NCBI RefSeq assembly: GCF_902706195.1
Contig: NZ_CACSJO010000007.1
Span: 122,890-186,889, forward strand
Origin: Novosphingobium sp. 18050
Lineage (GTDB): Bacteria > Pseudomonadota > Alphaproteobacteria > Sphingomonadales > Sphingomonadaceae
Reading direction: 5' to 3'
Length of the DNA stretch: 64,000 nt
A model generated the notes under the pieces. It saw only the letters and a program-made list of their open reading frames with translations. It ran no database searches and was not told where the DNA came from. The number at the start of each line of letters is the position of its first letter. Positions within the stretch are counted from its first letter, which is position 1. Made by a program: the position numbers and the translations under genes. Below are positions 63,998-64,000 of the stretch, one piece after another.

Positions 63998-64000
63998 TTC

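Overview
The window reads as an alphaproteobacterial sphingomonad (Sphingobium, Novosphingobium or Sphingomonas type). Support: high GC, RpoH-like promoters of the form CTTG-N17-CYTATNT, EcfG-type general-stress promoters (GGAAC-N16-CGTT), a DUF6771-like small protein, and a Ku/LigD set with PE-ligase-polymerase order. This is inference; there is no rRNA or tRNA to anchor it. Much of the content is accessory: stress protection, DNA repair, cyclic-di-GMP signalling, surface glycosylation, and insertion sequences.

Layout, left to right. 0.1-2.2 kb: an RsbQ-like hydrolase overlapping a PAS-GGDEF cyclase. 2.9-6.4 kb (minus): a GH130-like protein and a large helical-barrel protein behind an EcfG-like promoter. 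7.0-9.1 kb: a heat-shock hsp20 gene with an RpoH promoter and a ROSE-like leader, cut in two by an IS256-family element that left a clean 8-bp target duplication. 9.5-14.5 kb: Ku, two small genes, a GNAT fusion and LigD (non-homologous end joining). 15.6-24.3 kb (minus): a large-subunit catalase leading a tightly overlapping run of glycosyltransferases, an acyl-CoA-dehydrogenase-like protein, a PIG-L deacetylase and a methyltransferase. 24.5-32.9 kb (plus): a Crp/Fnr regulator, a PRC-barrel-like membrane protein, an Mfd-like translocase, SRPBCC, alcohol dehydrogenase, SDR and ankyrin proteins. 33.2-34.3 kb: a 5'-truncated DNA polymerase IV remnant coupled to an AlkB-type dioxygenase. 34.4-37.2 kb (minus): HtpG and a histone-deacetylase-like protein. 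37.7-44.1 kb: a GGDEF-EAL protein, an NsrR/globin pair with two operators, and a MarR/ClC pair with one. 44.1-49.8 kb: small hypotheticals, a LuxR-type HTH protein, a CDF transporter with a binding lipoprotein, and a double-PAS hybrid histidine kinase.

The most unusual locus is the minus-strand operon at 50.6-60.9 kb, probably with a secreted protein upstream at 61.2-61.8 kb. In transcription order it encodes a von Willebrand factor A lipoprotein, a four-helix membrane protein, a tubulin/FtsZ-like protein, a 1140-residue protein with an actin/Hsp70-type ATPase in its C-terminal half, a single-pass membrane protein, a DUF805 protein, and a membrane-anchored SH3-like protein. The last two share an unfamiliar N-terminal domain of about 60 residues. 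A tubulin-fold and an actin-fold protein in one operon with a vWA lipoprotein and membrane adaptors suggests an envelope-associated machine. An IS701-family element sits just upstream of the 61.2-61.8 kb gene's ribosome binding site. The right edge holds more IS debris and two perfect palindromes.

No CRISPR array, rRNA, tRNA or replication origin was recognised.
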